DNA of 64,000 nt from Heloderma charlesbogerti (GCA_026122225.1 JANEZZ010000793.1:1488001-1552000), one strand, 5' to 3'; positions 23,801 to 38,800 are shown, counted from the stretch's first letter. Notes: generated by a model from the letters alone, not told the origin. A program made the numbers and translations.

Positions 23801-26800
23801 AGCAGGCCAACATTCATGACGTTACAAAAGGCCCATACCAATCTGCTCAGCTGAACTGACGTTTTGAAACAAAACTTTATTTTCAACATGGCTGTTCATA
23901 TCACCAATGTGAACCTCTTCTTGGCTGCTGTCTTTTGCTTCTTCAGAAAGTGAGGCCAACAGATTGAAGCTGGTAGTCTCTTGTGCCTGTGACGTCTCTC
24001 TGCATGGGCTGGACTGTCCTGCCTATAAAGTGGAATGAAGAGTTGCCAACATAAGCACTTTTCCCCCACTGCAAGTTGTCACATATATCCAAGAGAAGAG
24101 ATGATAGGATTATGACAGCGTAATCCTATTATTGTTTGCTTAGAAGTACATTCTGCTGTGCTTAATGGGAATTATTCCCAGGTAAATGTGCACAGGACTG
24201 CAGCCTACATAGAACAAGAACTACCTTATATTTAGCTCAAGGGTACTATCTGCCTTGTATGGCCGTAGAACTCCTAGGCAGAAGGGAAAGCCTTTTACTG
24301 ATGACAAGTTTTGGACAAGGGGTTTCCAAAATATAAAGGATGGGCAGTATCCAATTTTGTTGCTCTCCTTATGTCACTGAAGCTGCGCTAGCATAAACAA
24401 CCCTTAGCGCAACACTAACAGCATAATGCTGGTGTGATGGGTTTTCTGGGGAAACCTGTCACACCAGCATATACTATTGGTGTTGTGCTAAAGGTTGCTT
24501 ACGCTAGCGCAATGTCAGTGGTGTAAGCGGAGCAGCAGAAACACAACCACTGTCTTTGTGCAAACACAACTGCTGACTACTCTGGGTTCTCATTTCCATC
24601 CCTCATCCAACTTCTGTATCAAGTGAAATAAATTAATACAAAATTAAATAGACACAAAGAAAACATGCAAAACAGTTGAGAAGCTTGTTTCAACACATGT
24701 AAGCCTTCCATTTTCTGAAGTTCACGAAGCTCAAAGTAAAAGTTCAGAAGTATAGATTTTTCAGACATTGTTTCTGATTAGAGAAATTAATGTTACACTA
24801 ATATTTTCAACACTATATTAATTACAGAAATGGAGCAGGATATAAAACAAAACAAAGTTCAGAATAGCTAATTTATTCTACTCTTATAGCCTGATCCAAC
24901 ATGATTACACAGAATCAGGTCCCACTAAGTTCAACAGAGCTTACTCCCAAGTTTGCATAGGATTGCAGCCTGCTGATGCTGATGATTCAAGAATCTGATG
25001 CTGTTACAAAGTTTAACTGAATATCCAAATTCATTGCTCCCCCTTAATTTCAATAGAAGGATGTTATGTTTCTCAGTTTCCCATCAAAAATGAACTGGTT
25101 TTTTGCATGATATTGCTGAAGACTACATAAAATGTTTAAGGCTAAATAACAACATAATCCTTTTGTTTTCTACAATGTTAACTGTTTATATTTTCAACTT
25201 TTATTATTCCTGTTTTCCCAACCAGCGAAAACTAAGGTATATTTGAGTATGTTGAGGTCCAGATTCCAGATCCACTCTAACACTGGATATATTAGTAATT
25301 ATTCTTTGAATAAAATAAAGGCATTTATAACTTTAAAATTTAATCAATACAGCAAAACTAATATAATTTTATGTGCTAAATTATGCATTAACATTTCATA
25401 CTCTTAAAGTAGTAATGTTTAGGTGTGATAATAACTGGATAAATTTTAACTTTTCCCAAAATGTCATTTTTCCTGAAAACCTGGAGAAAAACACCTTGCC
25501 TACCTTAAGCTTCACAATTTTAGAAATTTTTCATCTCCTCACAAGAATTGACTGAACTGGTGGCAAGGAAAGTGCACGACTTCTGAACTTTTCAGTTAAG
25601 CAATCCTGAGAACATACTACAGAAGCAAAGTGGAGTTCTTAATCCCCATTAACAACTGAGAAAAGAAACTTGGAGTTCTCATTCTGAATTAAACTGAAAA
25701 GGAACCAGAATGCCTCTTAGTAGTGCACTTAAAAGCATACCCGTTTAAGAAACTCTTTTAACGCCTCTTGCTGCTGTTCCATTTGTTGTTTCAACTGAGC
25801 ATGTTTTCGCATGAGCAAGTCCTCTTGTGTCCTCTGCCGAGAAAGAAGCGCTTCCCGTTGCTCATCTAGCTGCTGCTGCAGTTCTTTTAAGTGCTCTTGC
25901 TGAGCTTGGATACTCTTAGAGGAAGCCACCATTCTATCCCTTAATTCCACTATATCAGAAAAACCAGACAAGGATCCACTTCCATTTTTTAATGCTAAGG
26001 ATTCCTGGGTCCTCCCAGCCTCACTTGCTACTGAGGAAAACAAAGAAGTGACAGGCTGCAAAGGAGGGAGGGAGGTTTGATCAGATATTCTTAGCCTAAT
26101 CTCAGTGGGTATATGTTGGTGCTTTAAAGATGTTGGAGGAAGACTCTTTTCTGCTACAGGTGCACGAGGCACCAATTTCTCAGACCAGAGTGTTTCTGAA
26201 GACTCAGGAGAACTGTCTGCAGGGAAAGGGAACCGGACATTCTGTGGGTGCGCCACTGGTTGAGTTGTAACAGAAGTATCCCTTGACTTGAACACTGGTA
26301 AGCCTGGAATGCTGTGAACATCCAATGATGGTGTTGCAGGTGTCCCCGTTGCATTCAGTTTTTCTTTCTCTTGGTGTGAACAAGAATTCTGTGTCAAATG
26401 AAAAGACCTTTGATTCACCTCGGTACACACAGGCTCGGCTTGTCCCCAACTGCCGACATCAAGCCTTTGCTCTTTGGTTTTCTGCTCTGATGGCACTTTG
26501 GAATACTCAGCTGGAGCATTCTTAGATGGCTGATTTGCTATTAGATTAAGTCTCTGCAACATATCAAATCCTTGTAATCGTAATGAAGGTTCAGGAATAG
26601 AATGTAGGTACGCATGTCTGTCAGCAGGATCTAATAATGCTGCAGAAACTGATTGGTATCTTTGTTTCAGCTTGTTTTGATACTCATGTAAATTTTTTCT
26701 GGCTTCTTCAACTGACTCTCTGTGCATCCTAAAACAATACATACACACATATATATATATTTATTAACTGAGCAGATAACATTTTCCAGGAGCAGAACAA

Positions 26801-29800
26801 CATTCCATTTGCTCAAACAGTATCAGATAGGCTATCCCAGAATCCCAATTCTCATAGAGAAAAATACCTGTTTTGCATTAGAAGACGCTGCTGATAGTCA
26901 CGAATCATCTGTATATGGACATCCTCTTTAGAACTGCTAGGCGCCTGTGTTCCTATGGGAGTTTCAGACTGAAGAGAAATTAAATGAAGTATCAAAGGCT
27001 ATGCAAAAAGCAATTCTTTGCTTCCTTGTGAAGCACATTATTTTTCTGTTTCAAAGCCAGCAACAGTCACAATATATCAGTGTTTGTTGCTGGGGGCAAG
27101 GGGAGAAGGGTGATCCTCCAGAGCTTCCTATAGGGTGATACAATGTACCTGAGCTTGACATTTTCCAAATCTAGCTACCCCACTGCTTTCCTTGCTCTCT
27201 TCTAGCAAGTCCTGTAATTTCTCCAACATTTTCTAAGAGCTGATTTAAAGAGACACTGTGCTATATGGAAAGTACTCCCCTGTGGATAACGATCTACATG
27301 TAGACAGCATATTTCCTATATGGGAATGCTTTCCATGTAAGGACTGTGCTATGTTTGCAGTGGCTTCTGAGATTGGTCTTTGTCATCTTTACATTCTGAC
27401 AGTGCAATGTTTTCTTTTTACAAATTAAAGTTGTATCCAGGGAAGGTCTAAGATCTGCATGGATTTGAATAGGGAATATGCTCTCTAATGCATGGCCTTT
27501 GAATGTGAAGAATTACAACTTTCATTTTTTTAAAGGAAGCTTATATTCTGACTATTTAGTTTCGACAAAAATCTGGCAAAAATATATCTTGTGCATGCAA
27601 AAATGTTCCATCTGAAGATTCCAGATAAAGTAAATATACAAACATACATCATTTGTTCCTATAGTACTATCTGGGCTCTCTGTGATTCCACAATTAGTAG
27701 CACAACAGTTACAACTAGAGACTCAGGTCATAAAATCTATTCTGTGCAAAAAAAATATAACTGGGAGAGAAAACTGAGGGTGGGGTGGAATCAAGTATCC
27801 TGCAGAAGGGCATAGCTGGAACTCTGAACAGGAGTACTCCACAATGCAACATTTTATTGCAGGTCCCACTTCTATAATAATTATTTTTGTGAATTATGAT
27901 ACAAAATGGTTTAATTTTGTGCAACAGCACATACATGGGTACGTTGCTTCTTTGCAATGAAATAAGGAAGCATCTCTGACTGAATCATGATTATTGCCAA
28001 TTTCCATATTTTGTTTCAATTATGCCAGAGAGGTTCAAGTACAATTCACTGTATAAATCAATTCCATTCAGCATGGAGAGCCAACCCTATTTTCATAGCA
28101 AGTTTTCCATTTTACCTTTTGTTCTACTCCCTGAAGGTGGTGTACAATAGGGACTGCACCATTCATATGTTCTGTTTGGGATTCTTGATCTTTCTTCTCT
28201 TGCTCTCTCTTAACTTCCTGCTCCTGATGCTGTATTTGAGCCTTCAGAAGATCAACCTCCAGCTGTATTTTCTGCTCTTCAATTTGCTGAAGCAATGCCA
28301 ACTGCTGTTGCTTTTGGTGCTCTAGCCACTCCATCTAGTCAAAGGAATAAGAATTCCCTGTATTAATGAAAGGAGGAATCCGTTGTCTCAAAAAGTACAT
28401 GGTAAACCTCCCATTATATAAATTTCTGGACAGAGCAACTTTTTTTTTTTTTACAAGTATTAATCTGAATAGATGAGAGGAGCATTTACTGCAAGGTTTG
28501 ACATAGGACTGCATGAGAAACAGGTAAACCTGGCAATTGTCATCAGGACCTTCATATAAACAGTGAAGTGTTCACTAACAAACCCTGCAACTGTACAAAC
28601 ATGCGGAAGACCCAAAGTTTACAGTAAAGCTTTGTACTGTAGGTGTTGCAAAAGAGAATGAATTTTAATTAAACACAGTATTGCACTGAAGTAGTTACTG
28701 CCATTTTTACTATGGCTTATTGATAAAATTTCAAGAAGAGTAGAGAAACCTGCAAGTTAAATTAAAGCTACGTTGGATATTTAAGCTTGACTTCTGTACT
28801 TTCCTGGCTTTGCAATTGTCATGACTTTCAAACTGTGCAAATGCAAGCTCACATTAACAGTTACTCATGACGGTTAGAGAGAGAAACCTATCAATTTTGT
28901 AGAGGTTCCCATTCCTCTAGCCCCTCATCTTGCAGAGCAGAGTTAAAAGCTTGTTTTCAAATGTCCTTCTGGGTTTTTTTTAATTATCCTGACCCTCAGC
29001 CTTAACTGAAGGTTAACTGTGCTTTAATTTTCCAACATTCATTTTCCAGTGTTTCTGAGAAGTTAGATACTAGTGACTTAAATGCCCAGTTTAATTAACT
29101 ATTTCCATATTACTAAATGAGAAGTACTATCCTATAGCGGAAAATATTCAGTTGAGACAGTCTTTTCTGCAACTCAAGCAGAACTAAAAAATTGTGATCA
29201 TTTAAGTATAAATGGTGACCATTTTAAGTTTATGTTAAATGTTTCAAAGATAATGTTAAAAAGGCAATACATGTTACAAAGATGTTAATAAAACGTACTC
29301 TCTAATATAGATTTTAAAATAGCTGTACCTGGTTTTGTCTTTCTGCTTCTTCTCTCATTTTAGTTCCTTGTTCTTGTGGATGACTGAGAACTACATTTCC
29401 AGCAACAACACTTTGGTCCAATATTTCTGGAAGCTCTAAAAAACATGTGTGTATATGTAGATTACAAAACAGACAGAATCTGAATAACTTAAACAGGATA
29501 CTCAAAAGACAAGTAAACATTTGGAATACTGACAGAAAAGGAAGATTTGAAGGACTTAATAATGGAGAATGTGGCACCTTGAACCTGAATTCTGTCTATG
29601 GATCTTCCTAAAGGCAGCCTATCATATCGACGCTTAACAACATTTGAGAGGAATCACCATCGCTTCTCCTTATCTCTCCCTACAATACCTTGCTAGATGC
29701 ACATATGAACATTCTACAGGAACTCCACTTAATTTCTCAGGAGACTTTTTCAAATTTAATACTAAATCATAGCTTAACATTAGGAGAACAAGTTACAGTG

Positions 29801-32800
29801 AGTCTTAGGCTCACACATTCTCTACTCCAGTGAATCTGTGAGGAGGAGTCTGGAACTGAAATAAACTTTGGTTAATCTTAACTATGGTTAGTTGGAACAA
29901 GCCAACTTCAAACCACAGTTTATGATGCTGGCTTGTTTCAACTAACCATAGTTAAGAGTAATCACAATCTGGGATTTGGACAACATCAAATTCTTGCTAG
30001 GAGCCACTGTGGTTGACTTGGAAAGCCTTGGTTCAAATCCTTGCTCAGCCAGGGATTCACTAGGTAGCCTTGGACCAGTCACTATTTCTTGGAATTGTTG
30101 TGAGGAAAAAAACAGGATAACTCCCAGATATGCTTTCCAGAGCCCTTAGGATATAACAGGATATGTGTAATAAAAAATGTAATAATTAATGTTTAACTGG
30201 GTAAGATTTCATCACAAAGATTTCCTACCCTCCCATGGCTAAGTACATTTCATAAGGAACTACCCTCAAAGAAGTAAATCAGAGGAGAAGACAAGAATGC
30301 CTGGATAATCTTAAGAAGCAAACAGCTAATAAGACAACAGCTTAAACTTCACAAATAAACTTAGCATAACCTAATAACTCACATCTCAAACAGACCACTC
30401 CTGAAAAAGCCTAACCTGCCCCCGGAGGACATTAACAATTATAGGCCAGTGGCCAACATGCCCTTCCTGGGCAAGGTGCTTGAGCAAGTGGTTGCAGGAC
30501 AGCTCCAGGCACTCTTGAATGAAATGGATAATCTAGATCCATTTCAATCGTCAGGCCTGGTTTTGGAACGGTAACTGCCTTGGTCACCCTGTGAGATAAC
30601 CTTTGCCAGGAGAGGGACAGGAGGAGTACAACCCTGTTAATTCTCCAGGACCTTTCAGCGGTTTTCGATACTATCGACCGTGGTATCCTTCTGGATAGGT
30701 TGTCTGGGTTGGGAGTTGGAGGCACTGCACTGCAGTGGTTCCGCTCCTACTTGGATGGCCGATTCCAGAAGATGGTGCTGAGGGATTATTGCTCTGTGCC
30801 ATGGCAATTATGCCATGGGGTTCCACAGGGCTCTATTTTATCCCCCATGCTGTCTAACACATGAAACCGCTGAGGGAGGTTATCCGGAGGTGTGGGCTGA
30901 GGTGCCATCAATATGCAGATGACACCCAGCTTTACCTCTCTTTCTCATCAAACCCAGGTGATGCAGTGGCTGTTCTGAATCAGTGTCTGGGCACGGTAAT
31001 GGACTGGATAAACTGAAACTCAATCCAGACAAGATGGAGGTACTGCTAGCGGGTGGTTCGTCTGCCCAGCTAGGTGATATTCAACCTGTTCTGGAGGGGG
31101 TTGCGCTCCCCCTAAAGGATCAGATTCGTAGTTTGGGGGTGTTTTTGGACCCAGAACTGTCACTTGAGGCACAGGTGAACTCAGTGGCACGGAACAGTTT
31201 TTATCAGCTTAGCCTGGTATACCAACTACACCCTTACTGGACAGAGATAGCCTAGCTACAGTGATCCATGCTCTGATAACTTCTCGTCTGGATTACTGCA
31301 ATGCATTATATGTGGCGCTGCCTTTGAAAATGGTCCGGAAACTTCAGCTGGTCCAAAACAGGGGAGCAAGATTGTTAACAGAACTGGCCAATGAGCTCAT
31401 ATTATGCCAGTATTTTTCCAGCTGCACTGGCTGCCAGTCCATTTCTGGGCCTGATTCAAAGCGCTGGTATTAACATTCAAAGCCTTTAATGGCTTGGGGC
31501 CAGGTTATCTGAGGGATCGCCTCCTCCCATATGTGCCTGCCTGGACCTTAAAATCATCCTCAGTGGCCCTTCTCCGTGAGCCCCTGCCAAAGGAAGTGAG
31601 GCGGGTGGCTACTAGGAGGAGGGCCTTTTCTGCTTTGGCACCCCAGCTGTGGAATGAACTCCCTAATAAGGTTCGCCTGGCACCTACATTGTATTCCTTT
31701 CGGCGCCAGGTGAAGACCTTTTTATTTTCCCAGGCATTTTAGCATTTTAGCTTTCTAGACTTTTAGCTTTGCTGTTTTAAATCCATATTTTAAATCTTTG
31801 CAATGCTGCTAGGTTTTATTCTGGTTTTATTCTGGTTGTATTGCTATATTGTGGTTTTAATATTTTTATATTTTAATGTTTTTATATTTTATATTGTTTT
31901 ACGGTGCACTTTTTGGTTTTAATTTTTGTGAACTGCCCAGACAGCTTTGGCTTTTGGGAGGTATAGAAATGAAATGAATAAATAAATAAACAAATGGGAG
32001 CTCTACAGTAATTTACAAACCAAATGCGTAACTTGAAGATATCTCGAACTATAAGCAATTATGACAGTAAATGTTAAACAGGTAATGTTTTCCGTTTCCC
32101 ACATTCAGCATGGCTAGCTGGGCAGCCATTCATCAAGGCACTTGTTTTAAGTGAGAAGACTGGCTGCAGTAGAAAAATTGTAAGTCTTTTCTTACTGATT
32201 TAGAAATTAGGAGGATAAAGTAAAGCTCACTAAAGAATTATGTTTTGTGATCAAATAAAACTCCAACAGTTCATCAAAAATGCCACATAGATCACCCTCA
32301 ACTCTTTTGCTAGCAAATTAAATATAAAATCCTAGGCCCCAGGTTCACTATCTGGAGGGGGGTAGGATGGTGTGGAGGTGCTCATCTGTCAGCAGAGGCG
32401 CTCCACTGGCAAGGGGGGAGGGCTGTCCACCCCAACAGCTGCAGTTATGCCTGGGGAAAGGTCTACAGGTTTCAATCTACTACTGGCAGTGTTCTTCACA
32501 CCAGTAGCCAGCGGTAGGGCCCTGAAATGGAGTGTTCTGAAGGCAGGGCTGGGATGGCTTTGAATCCACTGGATTTCAATGAGAGGGTGTTTTTTTTGAG
32601 GGAGCTGCCAAAAGAAAATCAGGCAACCTCCCCCCGCCCCACATCACATCCTGGAGCTGGCAGGGCTCCAGATGCCATGATGGCTCCGTGATGGACCTCC
32701 TCCTCATGTCCCACTTATGGCTGCTCTGTTACCCACTCTCTCTTATGGTACTAGCACTACATGAAACATGTTGTCCAGATTATATACTGGTCAAGATCCA

Positions 32801-35800
32801 AAGAACTGCTTAGGGTCACACAAGGGGGCTAAACCTGGTGGATTTTTTAACTTTTTCTTTGAACAGTTCCCCACTCTTCACTGCACAAAACATTTTTGGA
32901 CAAAAAACTATCTCAACAGCAGTTTGTGATGCCACGTGGGAAACCTTTGCTTGAAAATACAATTATTATGCCCCCTTGGACTAACAAATTAGTTTCACAG
33001 TTCATCATTATGCTTAGGTTTCAAGTCCTGAATGCAGAAAGGCAAACAAAACATACCCTTGGCTTCAGAAACTGGACCACACTGTGGATCATTTTCAGGT
33101 TCTGATTCACATAATCTTCTCTCTCTACTAGAAATTGTTCCTGACTCAATAGTCCCAATTTCACTTGGAGTCTCTGGCTCACATCTTGATGTCCAGTGGT
33201 CTTTTTGGTTCCTGATCTTGTTTAGCAATTTTTTAAGACCTAACTTTGATTGAGGCTGGGGTGCCTTTTCTACTTCACTACCTAAAATAAAAATAAAACA
33301 AATATTAATAGTAAAAACACCCATGAGAGCAAGAAACCTATTTGCAGTAGCACAAAAGTGTACTGACTGTATATATAATATGTTATGTAGGACTGCACAA
33401 AAATCCACAGTCAAAGTGCTCTGCAACAACAACAACAAATTAACACAAACCATCATAGTAAGATAGAGATTTTAAAAATAAGTAAATAAACTGAGGTTCT
33501 TCCCACGTTATTTCAGAAGGGCTCACCCAAATCCACAGTGTGCTCTGTTAAGCACCTGGCTCATGGACCTGCATTCATTCCAGTGACACATATAGCACAA
33601 GTTACAAATTTACAAAAATGTCCAAACTTTGTGTGTCAAATGGACTGAATTTTACTCTCATCATTTACAAATCTGGGCCCATCATCCTTTCATGTTACCA
33701 AGATGAAAAGTTTTACTAATCTACTCCATATGCACCTTTCTCTACTGACATATGTACCCCTGGACTTGACTGCTCCATTGTACTGCACATTCCTCCACTT
33801 CAGATCATAAGGTTAAGTGGCCAATATGAAAATAATAGTTATACACCAGTGTCTGGTAAGACATGCGTCACTATTCATAGCTATCCTCATCAAACCGACT
33901 GACAGCTATTTCAGACTATTTTACAAAGTCTTCACTAGTGACAATAACTGGCATGCAACTGTAATGGCCCCAAGAGTGTAACCAAGTCACCTGTAGTTTT
34001 AGAGGGGCCTAGAGATCCATAATGCTTTGCTTAGGTTCATTATTGGTGCAATTTCCTTGTTAGTGGGCCTCTGAGCATGTGAGATGAGCCAAAGGTCAAT
34101 AGCGCGGCCTCAGCACATTCCATGCTAATGAAGGCTAGTATCTTATCAGGGCCTAGGATGTGCCTGAGAAGTGAGGCTATGTTTATGCCGAGTCACAGGT
34201 GGCCGTGCTGGGAAAGTTCTGATTGTTTTCCTTCTGAACAAGTACTGTTAGTCTATGCTGGGAATGAATGCTAATTAACGCTTGCTTCTGTTACGCTGCT
34301 TCAATGCTGACATGTGTGGTATAAAACCCATTGTACCCCTTGGCTCTGGGTTCAGAGAACCTGTCTGCTCCTAGGGATGGATGAAAGTCCCTTACCTGGT
34401 CCCGCAGCTTGCTTCGTGGTGGAGGGGAGGCGCTCCGTTCCTCCCCCCAAAATTCTTGGCGGGGGGAGGTGCCCCATCCCTCCCCGCCGAAATTCTGGCC
34501 GGGGGGGAGGCGCCCCGTCCCTCCGGCCGCGAAACCTCGTCGTCTGCTGGGACGCAAATGGCAGCAGCTGTAGCTGCCTCCGTTTGCGTCCCTGGCCTGC
34601 AGTCAGCCGTGACAGGCTACGTAAACATTTACGTAGCCTATCACGGTGTTTTTTGAAAATCTAGCCGTGATAGGCTACGTAAATCTTTACGTAGCCTATC
34701 ACGTTTGTTGTTGTTGTTTTACACTTGGAAATGGCGGCGGTGACAGCCGGTCGGAAGACCGGCCACCGCCGCCACCGAACCGCCGCCGGGAGCCGCCGCC
34801 GCCAGGGACATTCGACCAAGGTAAGTCCCATCCTGGGGGGGTGGGGTGGGTGGCGGACCGTTACTCCACCAATTTTGGGGGGCTGAATGCGTTGGCATTC
34901 AGCCTCCTGGAGATTCGTGGAGAAATTCTCCGACATCCCTATCTGCTCCAACCATTGGGTACACCTGTGTGCTGTAAGTACTCAATAAAGTCTCCTTTTA
35001 AGCAAACCAGGGTCTGGTTTATCATTATCTTAGCACCTCCGAACCTTAGCAGCCCACAGCCAGGGCATACAGCAACCAGTGATTATTAGTGAATATTAAC
35101 ACTAGTTTAGAAATGTCTCTTACCAGCCAGCTCACTGTCCTTCACTTCATCCCCCAGTCTTGGTGGCACCTCACAAATAGAATCTGGCTCCTGAGAGAGT
35201 TCCAGTTCATCATCGTGAGATCGATCAGAGAAGGTTGGCAAGGGCTGTGGATCGAGGCGCAAAGTAAGATCTCCCTTCATTTCTGTGTAAAGAAATTCAG
35301 CTGTATGAAACCAATATGCAACATTCTGTACTGCAAATTCTAACTACAGAGAAAGTATGCAGCGAACTCGGAAGAACAAACTTTATTCACATAGTGCAGT
35401 GCCAGGGAAAAAACAGTATATACTGCAAGATGCTCTATTACAGTAAGTGTAGATTCAGAAGAACAACCATTTATTTTACCACTGAGGCAACTTGTAATGA
35501 AATCTCCAGTCTTATGGTAGCTTCAATTATCTGCCAACTATAAACACCATGTGAACAACCTGGTTGCCAGAATTCATCCTAAATATCACATTTGTAACAA
35601 AAAAAGTCAAGTGCCACCCATCTAAGAAACCCGCAGAGATTCCATCCCCCTAATCAATGGTGATGTGGAGCTTTCCATGGAAGTTGGATGAGTTCCTGAG
35701 CAAAATCCACTGAAGTAGCTAGGGATTGCACAGAAGCAATGCTTGGCAGACTATTTCCATGATCATTTAAATTCATGGTTTTTAAATTTCCAGCTTTCAG

Positions 35801-38800
35801 GGAATCCTTTCCACACCAATTGTCCATTGAAAAACCCCTGAATATCTGCCATGGAAAAACCACAGCATTTCAGAGATTTCTAGTGCATGTTCCAGGACAC
35901 CCCCTCAACTTATATGAAAAACTGAACAGGCCTGCTGAACTTCGCCATTGCTCTGTGCAACACAGAACATGCCCAATTCACTCAAAGATGAGTAGTGGTG
36001 AGCAGGCTGCCTTTTAGGGAAGGTTGTCTGCCATTACTGATATTTCCATTAAAGAACTCCAATATGTTTCGAAGGAAATCTCTGGCTTCCCCAGAACACA
36101 GTTAGAAAGCCACTGTTCTAAACAATGCTCACTCTGGTCTCCAGTATACATGTCTTCAAAGGCACACTCCAGCTCCCTCTGCCATTCTTCCTTGATTTCC
36201 ACACGCCTGTAGCCTGGTTCAAACAGCTGAGGAGGCATCTGGGCAACAATCTGTCTTCTGCGAGCAAGGTCCATATTCTGCATCTGTTCAAGCTCTTTCA
36301 TTAGCTTTTCCCTGTCCTTTTAAGGCAGAGAAACGTTCAGTTAAAAGGCTGTCATTCAAAACCAGCCAATTTATTTGGCATAATTAACATACATTTCAAC
36401 TACTATGATTATTGCTTTATGTTGGGTACTTTCTCATGAAAGACTCAAACAGCAGTTATTAATTTGCATGAAGGCTCTGCTGGACAAATCACGATTGAGC
36501 ACACACGCACACACACAACAAGTATTTACCACCTTTTCTGTTAAAAAGCCATCAAGACGGTGTAAAAGAATTTAAAACAATAAAATCTTGGAACAATAAA
36601 AACAAGAACATTAAAAACAGTAAAACATTAGAGAGACAGATGATAGAGTATGTGAGAGAGATTATATAGACACACATAATACATAGGAGAATGAAACATT
36701 GAGAACAAATTATTTTGTTGAGCTCACTGCTAAATATACAGTTCAAAAGGAACCTGCAGTTTCTTTTAAAAGGAGGATTGTGCCCTATCCCAGCATGATT
36801 TAGAATCTAAAGAAAGATTTTTATTAGTCATACATCATTATTAAATGTCAGCTTCAATTTTGATGATTTTCCTGTATAATTTTTGGAAGGCATATATTGT
36901 TAATTGCTACTTAAAATGAAATATTAATGATTTCCTTCCTCCACAACATCAAGTGCATTAAAATTACATTAAGTATTCAGGGAAGACAAGCCCACATTAT
37001 TCTCCCTTAGTATCTCAACTTTCTAGTGTGCCTGCTGAATTAGTAAAGTGCACCAATAAATAAATCCTTAATGCAGGAAGCTGAAAAATATTTAAACTTA
37101 CATATGTAAACAAACTTTAGAGGAGAGAGAACTAGGGCTCTTATATGCCAAGCGATGACATTTCTAAATGAAGTCAGATGTAGGGTCTTAGTATGTCAGG
37201 CCTACAGTACCACCCAGTTCGTGAAGCATTAGATGTCCATATTTTTACTGGTCTTACATATTAGTCTGTTTTCCTGATTATAAAAACTTATTGTTTTTAT
37301 AGATATATTCTAGAGTGATTTTCAATGCAGAACACTTCAATTTATTCTTTGACACATTGGCTTGGATCCTGAGTACTGTGAGGAGAAAGAAGCTTACAGA
37401 AAAGGAGACTTCCCTGTCCTATCCTCCCCTTGCCCTCCACAAAGCCTCTCCAGAGGGTTGAGGGACCACTGTGAACAGTGTGAAAAGAGGTGTGTGGGGC
37501 TGCTGAGCCCGGCAGGAATTGCTCAAAACTGGGTGGAAGTACACTTAAGAAAGGTTTTTGAGGGAGGAGGGGAGAACCAAGTCCCCTTCTGCAAGTTTTG
37601 TCCCACTCACAATACTAAGGATACAAACCATTATATTTATGTTAAGTCCACTATGTGTAGGCACACATGAGCAAACAGAAATATTCTCTGGAAGTAGGTC
37701 ATATTGGAAAAGAGTTCTAACTATATTTTAAAGTTTAACTGTGAAGTACTTGCAAGCCATGCAATGTAGTCAATAACAGTCTCTTCACCCATACATTAAA
37801 GAGTTTGCGTTTCATCAATCTTATGGCCTCAAATGCCAAACCTTACCTACCCCGAGGCCTGAATTACTGCAGCATGGCTTTTTAAATGTTCAACTATATT
37901 TCATCTTTGACAGCAGAGAGAACATTGTGCGCTATAATCCTGAAAACTAAGGATAAGCACTATGGGCACTCCAAGGGTATGAATTTTAAACAATTATTCC
38001 AGAGTCTTTCTAGAAAGAGGTTAGAAGATGGTTTTTAATTCATTAAATATGCAATACAATTTGGTATTATTTCTCATTTCACTACTTCTCATTTGAAAGA
38101 ACACAACGTTTCTACTTCGCTTACTCGGGCCAGGAGAACCATCTTCAAGGCGTGCTTCCCTCTCAGACGAGCTTTTTCCACCTGCTCCCTTCTTTCTCTT
38201 TCTTCTTCTTTTTGTAGTCCTTCCTTCCGTTTGGCTTCTTCTTCAGCAAGTAACCGAGCATCTGGCTAGCAGTCAACCACAACAAGTTAGCAATACCAAA
38301 TTCTATGGTGTCTCCAAACATAGCCAACATCAAAAGTATAGTTCTGTAGATAAAAGGTATCAAACCCCCAAAAGTGGGGACCAAATTCCACACCCAACTA
38401 CCCAAGAATGGTACCCACACTTCCACCAAGAATGTGTCAATTCTATGTGAATTCAACCTTAATTAGACAGTAATGTTTGGCCGAGGGAGGGAGAAATAAA
38501 TAAATAAATAAATATTTTACAGATCTGGTGGGTGATCAGCAGCTTTCTAGCACTGAAGATAGTCTAATAATTTGTATGAAGCATGTACTGAGGTCCTCTA
38601 AAAGACAGTTTAAGAGCCTTGGGCCTTCTGCATGGCATTCCTGCTATAGGTTTAGCCCAACGAGAATCTGCTGGAAGAGGATTATACGAACGTACAATTG
38701 TGGGAGAGAAGGAAATACTAAGAGTCAGAGGCTGTTTCTTTAAAGCGCAACTTGGCTGGCTGGGGTGCTGGGCACTGATCACCACAACCATGTATAGTAA

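Larger units (their letters stand above)
33960..35071 (+). mobile_element. Solo LTR of an endogenous retrovirus or LTR retrotransposon
   Basis: Starts TGTAATGG, ends GGGCATACA (TG...CA), and is flanked by a 5-bp duplication GCAAC (33955-33959 and 35072-35076). A TATAAAA box lies at 34320-34326 and AATAAAG at 34984-34990, followed by a GT-rich stretch, giving U3-R-U5 order on the plus strand. R appears unusually long (about 650 bp) and holds GC-rich tandem repeats, two hairpins and a splice donor. No internal viral genes are present. It lies in CEP295 intron 8, antisense to the gene, 48 bp from exon 8. The 5-bp duplication fits ERV3/ERVL-like or Gypsy-like elements; class is not decided. Confidence 0.85.

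Noticed and set aside
34314..34664. Open frames of 90-116 codons within the LTR
   Set aside because: They follow GC-rich tandem repeats and have no similarity to retroviral proteins; composition artefacts.
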